Below are positions 34,392 to 43,917 of a DNA stretch of 64,000 bases, piece after piece (position 1 is the stretch's first letter; each line of letters begins with the position of its first letter). The stretch comes from Thaumasiovibrio sp043421945. Lineage in GTDB: Bacteria > Pseudomonadota > Gammaproteobacteria > Enterobacterales > Vibrionaceae. A model generated the notes under the pieces. The model had not been told where the DNA came from, did not search any database, and saw only the letters and a program-made list of their open reading frames with translations. The stretch lies in assembly GCA_043421945.1 (NCBI GenBank), contig JBHOGO010000006.1, positions 35,533 to 99,532 on the forward strand, read 5' to 3'. The position numbers and the translations under genes were made by a program.

Positions 34392-36937
34392 TTATACGTC
34401 AAATCGCTTTCATATGGCTTAGGCCTCGACTAACGATGGTTAGATTGGCACCTCTTCTATTCTTATTACTTTGTGTCGTGGGCGTAGCAAACTCACAGGC
34501 GAATGAATTAGATAGCACAAAGAATGATGCCACAAGCAATCAGGTCATGCCGGAGAAAAGCCTCAACCCTTTTGGGAGAGCGATTACAATCACTAGCGTA
34601 TTCAGAACCACAGAACGGATATTAGGACAGATTGATGTTAGTATCGCCGCAAATGGTGATATGACTCTTCCTGCCACTGCTGTTTTACAACTTCTAGACT
34701 CGCTTTTACCAGAACGTGTTCTCGCTGACATGAAAGAGCAATCCCAAGACAACCGACTCTCAGATAAGCAATTTGAACTACTCGGCTATCCGATTTCACT
34801 CGATCCCACGACATTTGAATTACATATTGCAATTGCTATCGACGAAACACGTACCTACCCCCTATCACTCAGCAGGGGAGAGACAAATCGAGAATATCAC
34901 CAACCTTCTCTGATCAGCGGCTATGCTAATATTTGGCTAAGTGGAACACGAAACGCGAGCTCAGAAACCGCAACAGATGAAAAAGATGAATACTCACAAG
35001 CGCATAGAGTAGAGTCTGGACTCAATATTCAGCACATTAGGCTTAATTATAATGCCTCATTGGTTGATAGCCACAATCACCCTGCTCAGTTCAAGCGAAC
35101 AGCCACCCGTTTATCAACTGATTTTCCTTCACAAGGAACCCGGTTAACCCTTGGTGATATAAATTCATCCACTGCGGCATTTCAAGGTGCGGTCGATGTT
35201 GGCGGCATCTCTATTACTCGTAACTTTACTCAAATCCCAACACGGAATGTTCGCCCCACCGCTACCCAGCAGTTCACATTAAGCAGAACGTCTGATGTGG
35301 ATGTTGTTATCGACGGCGTGACCGTACAACGCCTGCGTCTTCCTGCAGGCCGATATGACCTCAACGATATTCCCTTGGCGCAGGGGAGTAATGATATCAA
35401 CTTGATCATACGGGACGCCGAAGGGAATGAAGAGCAGATAAACTTCTCGATAGCAACAGATGCATCCCTACTCAAACAGGGCGAGTATGAATATGTGGCA
35501 ACCGTCGGCGCCCCTGTGAACACAGCTAACGACGGTAAACGTGACTACGAAAAAGACCAACTACTCTGGCATGGCATCGTCGAAGCTGGTATTACCCCCT
35601 CTTGGACGTCAAGTATTAATGGTCAATATTACAATAACAATATAACGATAGGCACTCGACAGCTAGTGGCCTCGCATTATGGTACTACGGAGCTTAGCGC
35701 AAGCTATAGCCAACATGATGATAATGGAAAGGGACATGCGCTACGACTTTCTCATTCCTCACCGATTGAGCTTTATGACGCCATCGGCCTAAGGGTTGAT
35801 AGTCGCTATGAATATTTTTCTCCTCAATTTAGCCTTGCTACCGACATCAGTGCCACTCAGCCAAGTCACCAGCATTACGGTCTAGTTTCGATTAGCCGCC
35901 CCTTGTTTGACTTTTTCCGCATTGGCGTAAGCACCACTTATAGCAAAAGCTATCAAGGCGGTAATGAAGCTTTAAGTCTCGGTAGTAGCTTTTCAGGGCC
36001 AATCTATAATACTGCAATGACCTTCGGTCTTAACGCTAATTACAGTCAAGTTATCGGCGGCGATGATAACGTCAATGCATCACTCAATCTGAGTATTCCA
36101 TTAGATGACACACAGAGAATTGTGAGTCGCTACCAAACAAATAATCATCGTACAAATATCGACTACAGCTACCGTCGAGATACTGGTAATACCGGAGGAT
36201 TAGCAATAAACGCGTCGATCCTCAATGACGAAGAAACCGATGCAGACCTCAATGGTAGCATTAGCTATACCGCAAACCGTTATGAGATTTCTATCGATCA
36301 TAACTCTCGACTTGATACTCTCAACTCTGATTTCAATCGCACCGACAACAGTCGGATTCAAGTTGCAACAGCGCTGGCATTCTCCGGCAATAAAATGGCG
36401 ATAGGACGTACTGTTGGAGAGAGTTTTGCCATTGTATCCTCGCACAGCAACTTAGAAGATAACCTGATTTCAGTCGACCCTACTCCTAACGGTAGCGCCA
36501 AAACCAAATTACAACATGGCAGTCATGCCTTGGTGTCAGATATTGTTGCTTATTCACCTAAGCTCATTCGCTACGAGGTCGAAAACCTTCCCCCTGGGTA
36601 TGATCTAGGTGCAGGTCTTTTTGCTATAAATCCAAGACCAGGCCAAGGCTATCAAATGAAAATCGGTTCTGACGCCATCATCACCTTAATGGGTAGCCTC
36701 TATGATAAAGAGACCGAACAACCTATTGCATTGGTAGCAGGTAGAGCACACAAGCAAGGGACAGAAGAGAGTATTGAATATTTCACCAACAGAAAAGGTC
36801 GCTTTGCTGTAATGGGTATGTCTCCAGGAAAATGGACATTGGAAATCTTTACTAAACCTATCCAGCGTATTGAAGTAGATGTGACTGAAACAGAAACCAT
36901 GCTGATTAGGAAAGGAGTCCTCTATGTTGACCAATAA
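34388..36937 (+). CDS. Fimbrial outer-membrane usher, cassette 1
   Basis: An 849-residue usher. The proposed GTG start at 34388 follows AAAGGAAT and overlaps the chaperone B stop; an ATG at 34436 would give a shorter signal peptide. The sequence has an N-terminal periplasmic domain, a barrel of alternating strands with a plug, and a C-terminal region with LPPGYDLGAGLF, MKIGSDAIITLMGSLYD and FTNRKGRFAVMGMSPGKW. That C-terminal pattern recalls the CooC/CblC ushers of the alternate (alpha) chaperone-usher class. It should form the secretion pore. The cassette 2 usher has the same architecture. Confidence 0.88.
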   Translation: MIIRQIAFIWLRPRLTMVRLAPLLFLLLCVVGVANSQANELDSTKNDATSNQVMPEKSLNPFGRAITITSVFRTTERILGQIDVSIAANGDMTLPATAVLQLLDSLLPERVLADMKEQSQDNRLSDKQFELLGYPISLDPTTFELHIAIAIDETRTYPLSLSRGETNREYHQPSLISGYANIWLSGTRNASSETATDEKDEYSQAHRVESGLNIQHIRLNYNASLVDSHNHPAQFKRTATRLSTDFPSQGTRLTLGDINSSTAAFQGAVDVGGISITRNFTQIPTRNVRPTATQQFTLSRTSDVDVVIDGVTVQRLRLPAGRYDLNDIPLAQGSNDINLIIRDAEGNEEQINFSIATDASLLKQGEYEYVATVGAPVNTANDGKRDYEKDQLLWHGIVEAGITPSWTSSINGQYYNNNITIGTRQLVASHYGTTELSASYSQHDDNGKGHALRLSHSSPIELYDAIGLRVDSRYEYFSPQFSLATDISATQPSHQHYGLVSISRPLFDFFRIGVSTTYSKSYQGGNEALSLGSSFSGPIYNTAMTFGLNANYSQVIGGDDNVNASLNLSIPLDDTQRIVSRYQTNNHRTNIDYSYRRDTGNTGGLAINASILNDEETDADLNGSISYTANRYEISIDHNSRLDTLNSDFNRTDNSRIQVATALAFSGNKMAIGRTVGESFAIVSSHSNLEDNLISVDPTPNGSAKTKLQHGSHALVSDIVAYSPKLIRYEVENLPPGYDLGAGLFAINPRPGQGYQMKIGSDAIITLMGSLYDKETEQPIALVAGRAHKQGTEESIEYFTNRKGRFAVMGMSPGKWTLEIFTKPIQRIEVDVTETETMLIRKGVLYVDQ

Positions 36938-37796
36938 GAAATTATCTTACTCTCTTGCTGTGATATGCACCGTTATAAGTTGTGACAGCCTTGCTTGCCG
37001 TGCGACCATCAACGACTTTTACCAGAAAAACAAAATGGATCAATACGACGTATTCAGCACATCCCCCTTTGCACTTCGCCAAACATTTGGGGTTAATTAT
37101 GAAGCAGACGATGACTGCAAGGTCATGTTATCAATCGCGCCTCGAAGTAAACGCTTAGTTGTCAAAAATACAAAAAACGACACGATCCGATATCGATTCC
37201 AGCATCAGAATTCCGATATATCAAACCACAGAATGTTAACCCCGTTAAACAGCGATGATACCGAAGTCCAATTCGAGATGAGATATATCAGTGGGCAATA
37301 CGCGGCAGCTGGAGATCTTACAACTACACTCATTGCAAGATTACTCAACGGAGAGAAAGAGTTAGATAGAAGAGAATTGGATGTTACTGTCAACGTCAAA
37401 CCAGCAGCGGCTATCTACTTTTCTGAAATGACTGAGCAGCACAACAGCGTGAATATCGGAGAGCTAAACAGCGGTAAAGTCATCAAAAACATGCCGCGAC
37501 TAAGAGTGATCAGTACCGCCCCTTTTAAAGTTGAAATTGAATCAGAAAACAGAGGGCGACTACGTCATAAAAATCATAATGATACGTGGTTTATCAATTA
37601 TCAATTTTCGCTAAACCGTATCATTAAACCTTTATCTGATGGTGTACAGCAATGGCAATCTCCATCCTTGACATCAGCACTTGGAGAGCTGTACACAATG
37701 GAAATGACGCTAGGGAGTGCAGAGCGGAAACCAGCTGGTCACTATGAAGATACCTTGTATATATCCATAGCTCCCAGCCTTGTGATCGCAGATTAG
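36924..37796 (+). CDS. Two-domain tip subunit-like protein, cassette 1
   Basis: A 290-residue secreted protein that starts 14 bases inside the usher gene, with AGGAG upstream. A signal peptide ends near residue 25. The mature part opens with CRATINDFY and contains two beta-domains of about 120-130 residues. The second ends PAGHYEDTLYISIAPS, the subunit-like strand. Two-domain subunits encoded after the usher are usually tip adhesins, so that role is likely. It is homologous to the cassette 2 protein, sharing CRATI and a YDVFS segment. The receptor is unknown. Confidence 0.78.
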   Translation: MLTNKKLSYSLAVICTVISCDSLACRATINDFYQKNKMDQYDVFSTSPFALRQTFGVNYEADDDCKVMLSIAPRSKRLVVKNTKNDTIRYRFQHQNSDISNHRMLTPLNSDDTEVQFEMRYISGQYAAAGDLTTTLIARLLNGEKELDRRELDVTVNVKPAAAIYFSEMTEQHNSVNIGELNSGKVIKNMPRLRVISTAPFKVEIESENRGRLRHKNHNDTWFINYQFSLNRIIKPLSDGVQQWQSPSLTSALGELYTMEMTLGSAERKPAGHYEDTLYISIAPSLVIAD

Positions 37797-37821
37797 TGAA
37801 TACGGCGTGAGGCAATACCGA

Positions 37822-38457
37822 TTACTTAACGCTACGAACTAACTTGATAGCCTCTCGTCGGCAATGAACATTTATTTTTTTGTAAAGCTTATAGATATGT
37901 GTTTTGACTGTACTCTCCGCGACAAAGAGCTCATCCGCTATTTCTTGGTTTGTTTGCCCACAGACTAGTCGATCTAGAATCTGTTTCTCTCTGCGAGTAA
38001 GATCATCAAATGGACTATCATGAGGTACTGTGTAGCTACGATAATGAGAAAGCATCGCTTCCATATACTGACGAGGTAACCACATTTCACCACTCAAAAC
38101 TGATTCTACGCTTTTACCTATATGTTCAATGGGAGAGCCCTCAAAAAGTATCCCTTTTAAGCAAGACCAAGATAGAAAGTGTTCACTCGGTGTATCGTTA
38201 GGCACGTTATAAATAATAAGCCCAAAAGACAATGTATTAATAGTTGGTATAAAGCTGTATTCTTCCTCAGCCATGCAACTAAAATCAATTAATACGATAT
38301 CATAATCATTCAACTGTGATATGAGCTTTAACTCAGTACGGCTTTTATGTGTGACTTCAGCAGAGGAGCAAACAGATATCTCACGCTGTATCAGCCTACA
38401 CTGAATGTTTTTCCCACCAAGAAAAAGAACTTTGCGATTTGGAGTACTTAGTTTCAT
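37822..38457 (-). CDS. CsgD/VpsT-like LuxR regulator of fimbrial cassette 2
   Basis: A 211-residue regulator paralogous to the product of 30773-31414. The ATG at 38457 follows AGGAGGGATGAC, so it is preferred over one 16 codons upstream. The receiver-like N-terminal domain (1-about 135) carries WLPR at about residues 126-129. The C-terminal HTH reads LTRREKQILDRLVCGQTNQE and then the strongly conserved AESTVKTHIYKLYKKINV. It is divergent from cassette 2 and convergent with the cassette 1 tip gene, only 25 bases away. It probably controls cassette 2. Confidence 0.85.
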   Translation of the reverse strand: MKLSTPNRKVLFLGGKNIQCRLIQREISVCSSAEVTHKSRTELKLISQLNDYDIVLIDFSCMAEEEYSFIPTINTLSFGLIIYNVPNDTPSEHFLSWSCLKGILFEGSPIEHIGKSVESVLSGEMWLPRQYMEAMLSHYRSYTVPHDSPFDDLTRREKQILDRLVCGQTNQEIADELFVAESTVKTHIYKLYKKINVHCRREAIKLVRSVK

Positions 38458-38739
38458 GTCATCCCTCCTACATAAAACCCAAAACAGGTATGAATACGAA
38501 GACATAGATAATTATTGCACCTAAGCACCACCCCATCTATCCCTAATATGAGACAAAGAGACTACCTAAACCTGCCTTGTTACTTATCACATTGATAGTA
38601 TGGATATTTAGTCTGGCCCTCTATTTTTATGTACAACTATTTTAATACCTTTTTGAAAAACGCAATCCTTGTTTAATACTTGTTAACGACCGTTACTCTC
38701 TAATATTCATCTCATGTGAACATCAGTGAGTAGCGGCAA

Positions 38740-39249
38740 ATGAAAAAGATACTCCCGAGAAAATCAGTATGGCTCTCTATCGCTGCCACCACTGTTTTAT
38801 CCGTACTGGTGAATACTCAAGCCGTTAGTCAATATTCTGATTTATCCATGTACATTTATGGGAACATAAATGAAAAATGCGAATTAGATCTTAATTCTGA
38901 GACGAGGTATGATTTTTCAGACAACATTGCTCATTCAATTCCTATATCGGTAAATTGTAATATCCCAATGGGTATACATATTAAGTCTGAGCATGGAGGC
39001 CTCAAACTAAATAGTGCCTCGCAGGATGTCATTGAACCATACAACATAAAATTAAATGTCGGCACCATAAATAACACCTCAAAGAGTGAATTGTTTAACA
39101 ATGACAATATCGTATTTAGATATGATGGCATCCCTTTCAAACAGCAAGGGATCATGATGGTATCACTCACTAAACCACTGCTCATCGCGGGGAGTTATTC
39201 AGATACTTTAACGATAGATATATTACCGTTTTCTTTCACCGATGAATAA
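38740..39249 (+). CDS. Fimbrial minor subunit-like protein, cassette 2
   Basis: A 169-residue secreted protein with a signal peptide (about residues 1-28, ending in TQA). Two Cys (in NEKCELDL and VNCNIP) and the end AGSYSDTLTIDILP give the same subunit-like pattern as the cassette 1 counterpart, including the paired segments IHIKSEHGGLK here and ITLQSQYGGVK there. It is the first gene of cassette 2. No strong ribosome site is visible before the ATG (gagtagcggcaa). The function is inferred from position and fold pattern only. Confidence 0.72.
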   Translation: MKKILPRKSVWLSIAATTVLSVLVNTQAVSQYSDLSMYIYGNINEKCELDLNSETRYDFSDNIAHSIPISVNCNIPMGIHIKSEHGGLKLNSASQDVIEPYNIKLNVGTINNTSKSELFNNDNIVFRYDGIPFKQQGIMMVSLTKPLLIAGSYSDTLTIDILPFSFTDE

Positions 39250-39354
39250 GTAACCAAATTATAAAGATTCTGTCGCTCGACAGATAGTCCGCCCCGACAT
39301 TTAGGGGTATTAGAAGTAATTCAGCAGTTCTACGTATGTAAGATGGAGTTTAAT

Positions 39355-39849
39355 ATGAAAAAGTTAACCCTTAGTGCTATCGCGGTCAGCGCATTATTTG
39401 CAGGAAATACAACAGCCGGTGATGTTCAGCTTGTCGGTTATGTACCAGCAGTTTGTGAAGTAACGGGCCTCTTTACGCAACTACTCGATTTCGGTAACGT
39501 CACAACCGCTGGGCAAACAACATCGGTTGGTACTGTAGGTATTCAATGTAATGATGCTGATGGCGCCATTGTGACACTATCCAGTGCAGAGGGCGGCTTG
39601 GAATCAGATGATGCCGAAGATGTTTCCTTGGCTTATGACGCTGTTTTAACCACGGCTTCAGGTGATGTTACGCTGAATGCACCTGGTGGTTTTGCTACTA
39701 ACGGGGCAAGTGCTTCCGGTACATTTGGTGCATCCACTGCACTAGCATCAGGTTTGGTCGGTTCTTTGACCTTTACCACCGTTGATGCTGCTATTTGGTC
39801 GGGTGGTTACTCTGATACGCTAACCGTACAAATCGCTGCGGGTAACTAA
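39355..39849 (+). CDS. Probable major pilin, cassette 2
   Basis: A 164-residue secreted protein. The ATG at 39355 has GGAG 6-7 bases upstream; an in-frame ATG four codons earlier is less likely. A signal peptide ends after TTA (about residue 21). The mature protein is rich in Ala, Gly, Thr and Asp with almost no basic residues. It has two Cys (AVCEVTG and IQCNDAD) and the end SGGYSDTLTVQIAAGN. A strong terminator follows immediately, which should raise pilin output over the assembly genes. Confidence 0.78.
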   Translation: MKKLTLSAIAVSALFAGNTTAGDVQLVGYVPAVCEVTGLFTQLLDFGNVTTAGQTTSVGTVGIQCNDADGAIVTLSSAEGGLESDDAEDVSLAYDAVLTTASGDVTLNAPGGFATNGASASGTFGASTALASGLVGSLTFTTVDAAIWSGGYSDTLTVQIAAGN

Positions 39850-39898
39850 GCCTAGCCTTTATAAACGTCTTAATTGTCTTAGTATCACTAATCTTTCT

Positions 39899-39927
39899 AA
39901 ATGGGAGGGAAACCTCCCATTTTTTTG
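39899..39927 (+). terminator. Internal terminator after the pilin gene, cassette 2
   Basis: AAATGGGAGG-GAAA-CCTCCCATTT followed by further T. It lies between pilin and chaperone genes and should attenuate transcription of the downstream assembly genes. Confidence 0.9.
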
Positions 39928-39939
39928 AAGGAGCCTTAC

Positions 39940-40650
39940 ATGAAACACCTTTTTTTTATCCCACTCATTCTATCTCTCTTTTTTACTTCGAGTGTTCATG
40001 CATTTAAAGTCATGCCTATGGTCGCAGAGATGGCACCACTAGGAAAAAACAGCCAATTGTCAATGAGAGTTGAAAATACGGGAAAGAGTAGCTTGACTGT
40101 CGAAATGGTACCGCTATCACTGACGTTGGATCAATATGGCAATGAAACCTTAGTCTCTGCTGAGGATGAGTTATTAATATTACCCGTCACCGCAATCATT
40201 GAACCTGGTCGTTCTCAATCGATTTTAGTTCGCTACCTAGGTGACCCTTCAATTTCTAAATCAAAGGCTTACCGTGTTTCTTTCCGTCAAGTACAAGTTG
40301 AGCGACGTGATATTAATGCAGCAAGCATTGGTGTATTAATCAACTTCGATACCCTTATCAATGTTCGACCAGAGAATACTAAACCAATTCTTGATGTCGT
40401 TGATATAAGAGAAAACAATAACCAATGGGAAGTGGACATTAATAATAGTGGACAAAGCTATGGGAGACTGAGTAATACAAACTGGCGTCTCTCTGATAGT
40501 AAAAAATCGCAGTTTTGGAACAGTAAAATGATCGGGAATAATGTTACGGGTAGCCTAATATTACCCAATAGCACACGTACCTTCACCATGAACCCACAGG
40601 ATAATCTCAATATTGAAAGCCTAAACATTGAGATAGAATTGGTTAAATAG
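39940..40650 (+). CDS. Fimbrial periplasmic chaperone A, cassette 2
   Basis: A 236-residue PapD-like chaperone. The ATG at 39940 follows AAGGAG and opens a signal peptide (MKHLFFIPLILSLFFTSSVHA). The counterpart of the cassette 1 chaperone A is obvious: QLSMRVENTGKSSLTVEM against QLMMRVENTSANPLTIVM, and ILVRYLGDPSISKSKAYRV against VLVRYIGDPSVTQSKSYRV. The stop TAG directly abuts the next start, so translation is coupled. Confidence 0.88.
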   Translation: MKHLFFIPLILSLFFTSSVHAFKVMPMVAEMAPLGKNSQLSMRVENTGKSSLTVEMVPLSLTLDQYGNETLVSAEDELLILPVTAIIEPGRSQSILVRYLGDPSISKSKAYRVSFRQVQVERRDINAASIGVLINFDTLINVRPENTKPILDVVDIRENNNQWEVDINNSGQSYGRLSNTNWRLSDSKKSQFWNSKMIGNNVTGSLILPNSTRTFTMNPQDNLNIESLNIEIELVK

Positions 40651-41394
40651 ATGAGACATATTGTAATAGCACCACTCATTTTCCTTTTCCTTTTTTGGGC
40701 AAATGGCAGCCAAGCATTACTGATACAACCTATTGTTGTTCATATTGATTTGCCTAACTCAAATCGTGAGCAGGTCGTTGTTACAAACTCATCGAATACC
40801 GCATTGCCCATAGAGGCCAGTATGCATAAGGTTATTTTTTTCGATCAAGGGCAGTATGACATTGACGAAAATAACGCAGAAGACTTTCTACTCTTCCCAC
40901 CAGCTGCCATCTTAAAACCAGGACAGTCACAAGCATTTCGCTTTCAGTGGGTAGGCGATGAACCATTGCAATCTTCTAGCTACTTTCTGCGTTTTTTCCA
41001 GCCTTCACTGCCGCAGAGTGAGCCTGCTCTTGGGTCTAGCACCTCCACACAGCAGCAGTCAGTCTCACAAACAACAGCCATAAAGACAGACTCTGAGCAA
41101 AGCAAATCTGGGATTGCGATTCGTATTCATTACAACGCTCTCGTCCATGTCAGCGCTCATAGCCAAACACCTCAACTTGTTCTCTCTGTCACCTCTGCTG
41201 GCAAGGCTTTATTGCAGAATATCGGTAACCGCTTCGCTTACTCAGATGATTTCGACTTCATGACCGAAGACGGAACGCTATTACACGATGCCATCATCGA
41301 TAATCACTTCATCGCCCCCAACACAGCGGTTGAGCTACAAGTGCCGCAACGACTTTCCGTTGGCACTTATACAGCACATTACATAAAAAGGTGA
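40651..41394 (+). CDS. Fimbrial periplasmic chaperone B, cassette 2
   Basis: A 247-residue chaperone-like protein with a signal peptide (to about residue 21, SQA). Domain 1 has VVVTNSSNTALPIEAS and FPPAAILKPGQSQAFRFQW. A Ser/Gln/Thr-rich insertion (about residues 120-150) between the domains is longer than in the cassette 1 partner. Domain 2 has LQNIGNRFAYSDDFDF, like SNFGQRYAYLSDY in cassette 1. It lies 6 bases before the usher gene. Confidence 0.82.
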   Translation: MRHIVIAPLIFLFLFWANGSQALLIQPIVVHIDLPNSNREQVVVTNSSNTALPIEASMHKVIFFDQGQYDIDENNAEDFLLFPPAAILKPGQSQAFRFQWVGDEPLQSSSYFLRFFQPSLPQSEPALGSSTSTQQQSVSQTTAIKTDSEQSKSGIAIRIHYNALVHVSAHSQTPQLVLSVTSAGKALLQNIGNRFAYSDDFDFMTEDGTLLHDAIIDNHFIAPNTAVELQVPQRLSVGTYTAHYIKR

Positions 41395-41400
41395 TCTTCA

Positions 41401-43917
41401 ATGGAATGGCATCGTCGATTTCACCTTGGAAATCTCCAGAATTCTATTCTGGCCTCTCAGCTTATCAAGCCTCAAAGCCTGCTGATTATTTTGGGGTTGC
41501 TGAGTAGTGCGCTATCAGCAGCAACCTTAAATCCAACAGGAAGAGATATCGAATTATCAACTCTGTTACGTATTGCCGACAGTGTAATTGGTGAAGCGCA
41601 GCTCACCCTTACCGCTAACGATGATCTTCAGCTGCCGAAAGAAGAAACATTACAACTGTTATCTTCAGCACTCGCGCCCATCGCTATCAAAGCCCTCGAC
41701 AAAAGCAGCGATCGAGATACGCTAACGACAGCTGACTTCGAAAAAGCAGGGCTAACACTAACGTTTGATATGGGCACACTGGAGTGTGTACTGACTGTTC
41801 CTAAAGCACTGCTCAAGGTAAGAGATCTGTCACTGGCATCCTCTCGAACGTCGAAAAAATACTACGAGCCTTCCACCCTCAATGGATTTGCCAATGTCTC
41901 GGCCAGTACCACGCAAAATCAAGCGAAAGGCGATTTCGCTGAAACGCAAACCAATACTCGGTATCGCCTCGATGCAGTACTCAACTACCGCTCTATGACA
42001 CTTGAACTTGAGTCTCAATATAAAGATGACAGCAATCAAGAGGCACGGTATGTGCGTGAAGGCTCTCGCTTAAATATTGATTTTCCTTCGCAAGGCTCCC
42101 GCTTAGTCCTCGGCGATATGTACAATAGCGGCCGTATCTTGCAAGATGCTGTCAACGTCGTAGGGATCGGTATTACTCGTGATTTCACTTTAATTCCAAC
42201 ACGTAATGCAAGACCAGCGGCAACGCAAAGCTTTACGCTACAAAGAACGTCAACGGTCGATGTGGTGCTTGATGGCATCATTGTCCAACGCCTCACACTC
42301 GCGGCAGGTAACTATAACCTCAACGATATCCCCCTTGCGCAAGGCAATAATGATATTGAACTCATCATCACTGATAGCAGTGGTCGCGAAGAGACTATCC
42401 AGTTTTCAGTGGCGACTGGGTATGACCTCCTAGCGACAGGTGAATGGGAATATTCGTTACTTGCTGGTGTACCGAGTACGTCAAATTACGAAGGTTTAGA
42501 GTACGATCATGATCAAGCTGTTATCCATGGTTATCTAGATGTTGGTCTAGCACCTTGGTTAACTCTGGGGATCAACGGTCAACGACTTGAGGATGATCAC
42601 TTAGGCAACGTCACCCAAGTCGGTACTAGTGCCCTAGTCGCATCCTCTATCGGGATTACCGAGTTGTTGCTCTCCTACAGCGATCACACTCTCTATGAAG
42701 ATGGAATAGGCGCTCGGCTTGCCTTTGATGCCATTCTTGACCAGTTCGAAAATGTTCGACCACAATTTAACTTCATTTATGATTATTTATCTGAGAACTA
42801 TGCGGGGGTTGGGGACATTGACACCCAACAAGACTCACTCAATAGCACGGAACACTCACTCTCTACCTTCTTGTCATTCAACCTTAGTCCCGACTATCGC
42901 CTGTCACTCTCAGGTACCTATCACCTTGGGCATGATAGTGCCGATGACTTCTGGAGCATTAGTCCAAGCCTATCTGGATCATGGCTTGGTACACCGACGA
43001 CATGGTCAGTTCGACTTGGCTATCGCGATGAACGTGACCAATCAAATGATGTAACAGCCAGTGTCACTATCAGTATTCCACTCAGTAGAGCAACTCGCTT
43101 AGTCACACGTTACGACAGTAGTAATGACCGTTTTTTGGCTGACTTAAGCTACCGAAATGCGATTGGTAACACGGGAGGGGTATCGGCATTTGCATCGGTT
43201 GAAACAGAGCGTGATACCGACGTCAGTGCAGATATTGGGGTCAACTATACGGCAAATAGAATGCAAATTATCGCTGACCATACGACACGGTATGATGATA
43301 TCAGTGGTAGCAACCGTAACCACAATACTCGCCTGCAAGTTGAATCTGCGATAGCATTTTCTGGTAACGCCGTCGCGGTAGGTCGCCCTGTTGGCGATAG
43401 CTTCGCCATTATCTCAGCACACGATAGCTTGAAGGAGAACAACATTGCTATCGACCCGTTAAGAAACTCAGAGTATGCACGTGTTCATAGCGATAACATG
43501 GGGAATATACTGGTCCCTGACCTTGTCGATTATTCTGAGCAGCTAATCAGCTTTGATGTAGAAAACCTTCCTCCTGGTTACGACCTTGGTGAAGGTGTTT
43601 TTGCCGTCAAGCCGGGATACAAACAAGGCTACCAATTACAAGTGGGAACGGATGCCGCGTTAACCGTACTGGGGTCCCTCATTGATAAACGCACACAGCA
43701 ACCTATTCCACTCATGTCTGGGGTTGCACACCCTATCGATAACCCAGACATTACGCATGAATTTTTCACCAATCGCGCAGGCATGTTTGCTATCACGGGC
43801 GTACAAGCTAAAACCTACAAGTTAATTTTAAATACTCCCGACCAGGATGAAATCACAATTAAATTGGATGACTATGAGGGTGTACTCATCCGTTTAGGAG
43901 AGCTTTATGTTGAATGA
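41401..43917 (+). CDS. Fimbrial outer-membrane usher, cassette 2
   Basis: An 838-residue usher. The start at 41401 has AAGGTGATC upstream. The N-terminus is long and basic before the hydrophobic signal core (LLIILGLLSSALSA), like the cassette 1 usher. It shares with that usher the segments DFPSQGSRLVLGDMY, VDVVLDGIIVQRL, LPPGYDLGEGVFAV and FTNRAGMFAITGV. The C-terminal pattern again recalls CooC/CblC-type ushers. It overlaps the tip gene by 11 bases. Confidence 0.88.
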   Translation: MEWHRRFHLGNLQNSILASQLIKPQSLLIILGLLSSALSAATLNPTGRDIELSTLLRIADSVIGEAQLTLTANDDLQLPKEETLQLLSSALAPIAIKALDKSSDRDTLTTADFEKAGLTLTFDMGTLECVLTVPKALLKVRDLSLASSRTSKKYYEPSTLNGFANVSASTTQNQAKGDFAETQTNTRYRLDAVLNYRSMTLELESQYKDDSNQEARYVREGSRLNIDFPSQGSRLVLGDMYNSGRILQDAVNVVGIGITRDFTLIPTRNARPAATQSFTLQRTSTVDVVLDGIIVQRLTLAAGNYNLNDIPLAQGNNDIELIITDSSGREETIQFSVATGYDLLATGEWEYSLLAGVPSTSNYEGLEYDHDQAVIHGYLDVGLAPWLTLGINGQRLEDDHLGNVTQVGTSALVASSIGITELLLSYSDHTLYEDGIGARLAFDAILDQFENVRPQFNFIYDYLSENYAGVGDIDTQQDSLNSTEHSLSTFLSFNLSPDYRLSLSGTYHLGHDSADDFWSISPSLSGSWLGTPTTWSVRLGYRDERDQSNDVTASVTISIPLSRATRLVTRYDSSNDRFLADLSYRNAIGNTGGVSAFASVETERDTDVSADIGVNYTANRMQIIADHTTRYDDISGSNRNHNTRLQVESAIAFSGNAVAVGRPVGDSFAIISAHDSLKENNIAIDPLRNSEYARVHSDNMGNILVPDLVDYSEQLISFDVENLPPGYDLGEGVFAVKPGYKQGYQLQVGTDAALTVLGSLIDKRTQQPIPLMSGVAHPIDNPDITHEFFTNRAGMFAITGVQAKTYKLILNTPDQDEITIKLDDYEGVLIRLGELYVE

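Noticed and set aside
30773..38457. Quorum-sensing LuxR receptors
   Set aside because: The N-terminal halves are receiver-like, as in CsgD and VpsT, not autoinducer-binding domains, and no luxI is present.
38513..38530. GCACCTAAGCACC near 38515 as a second octamer array
   Set aside because: Only about 1.6 copies are present, which can occur by chance.
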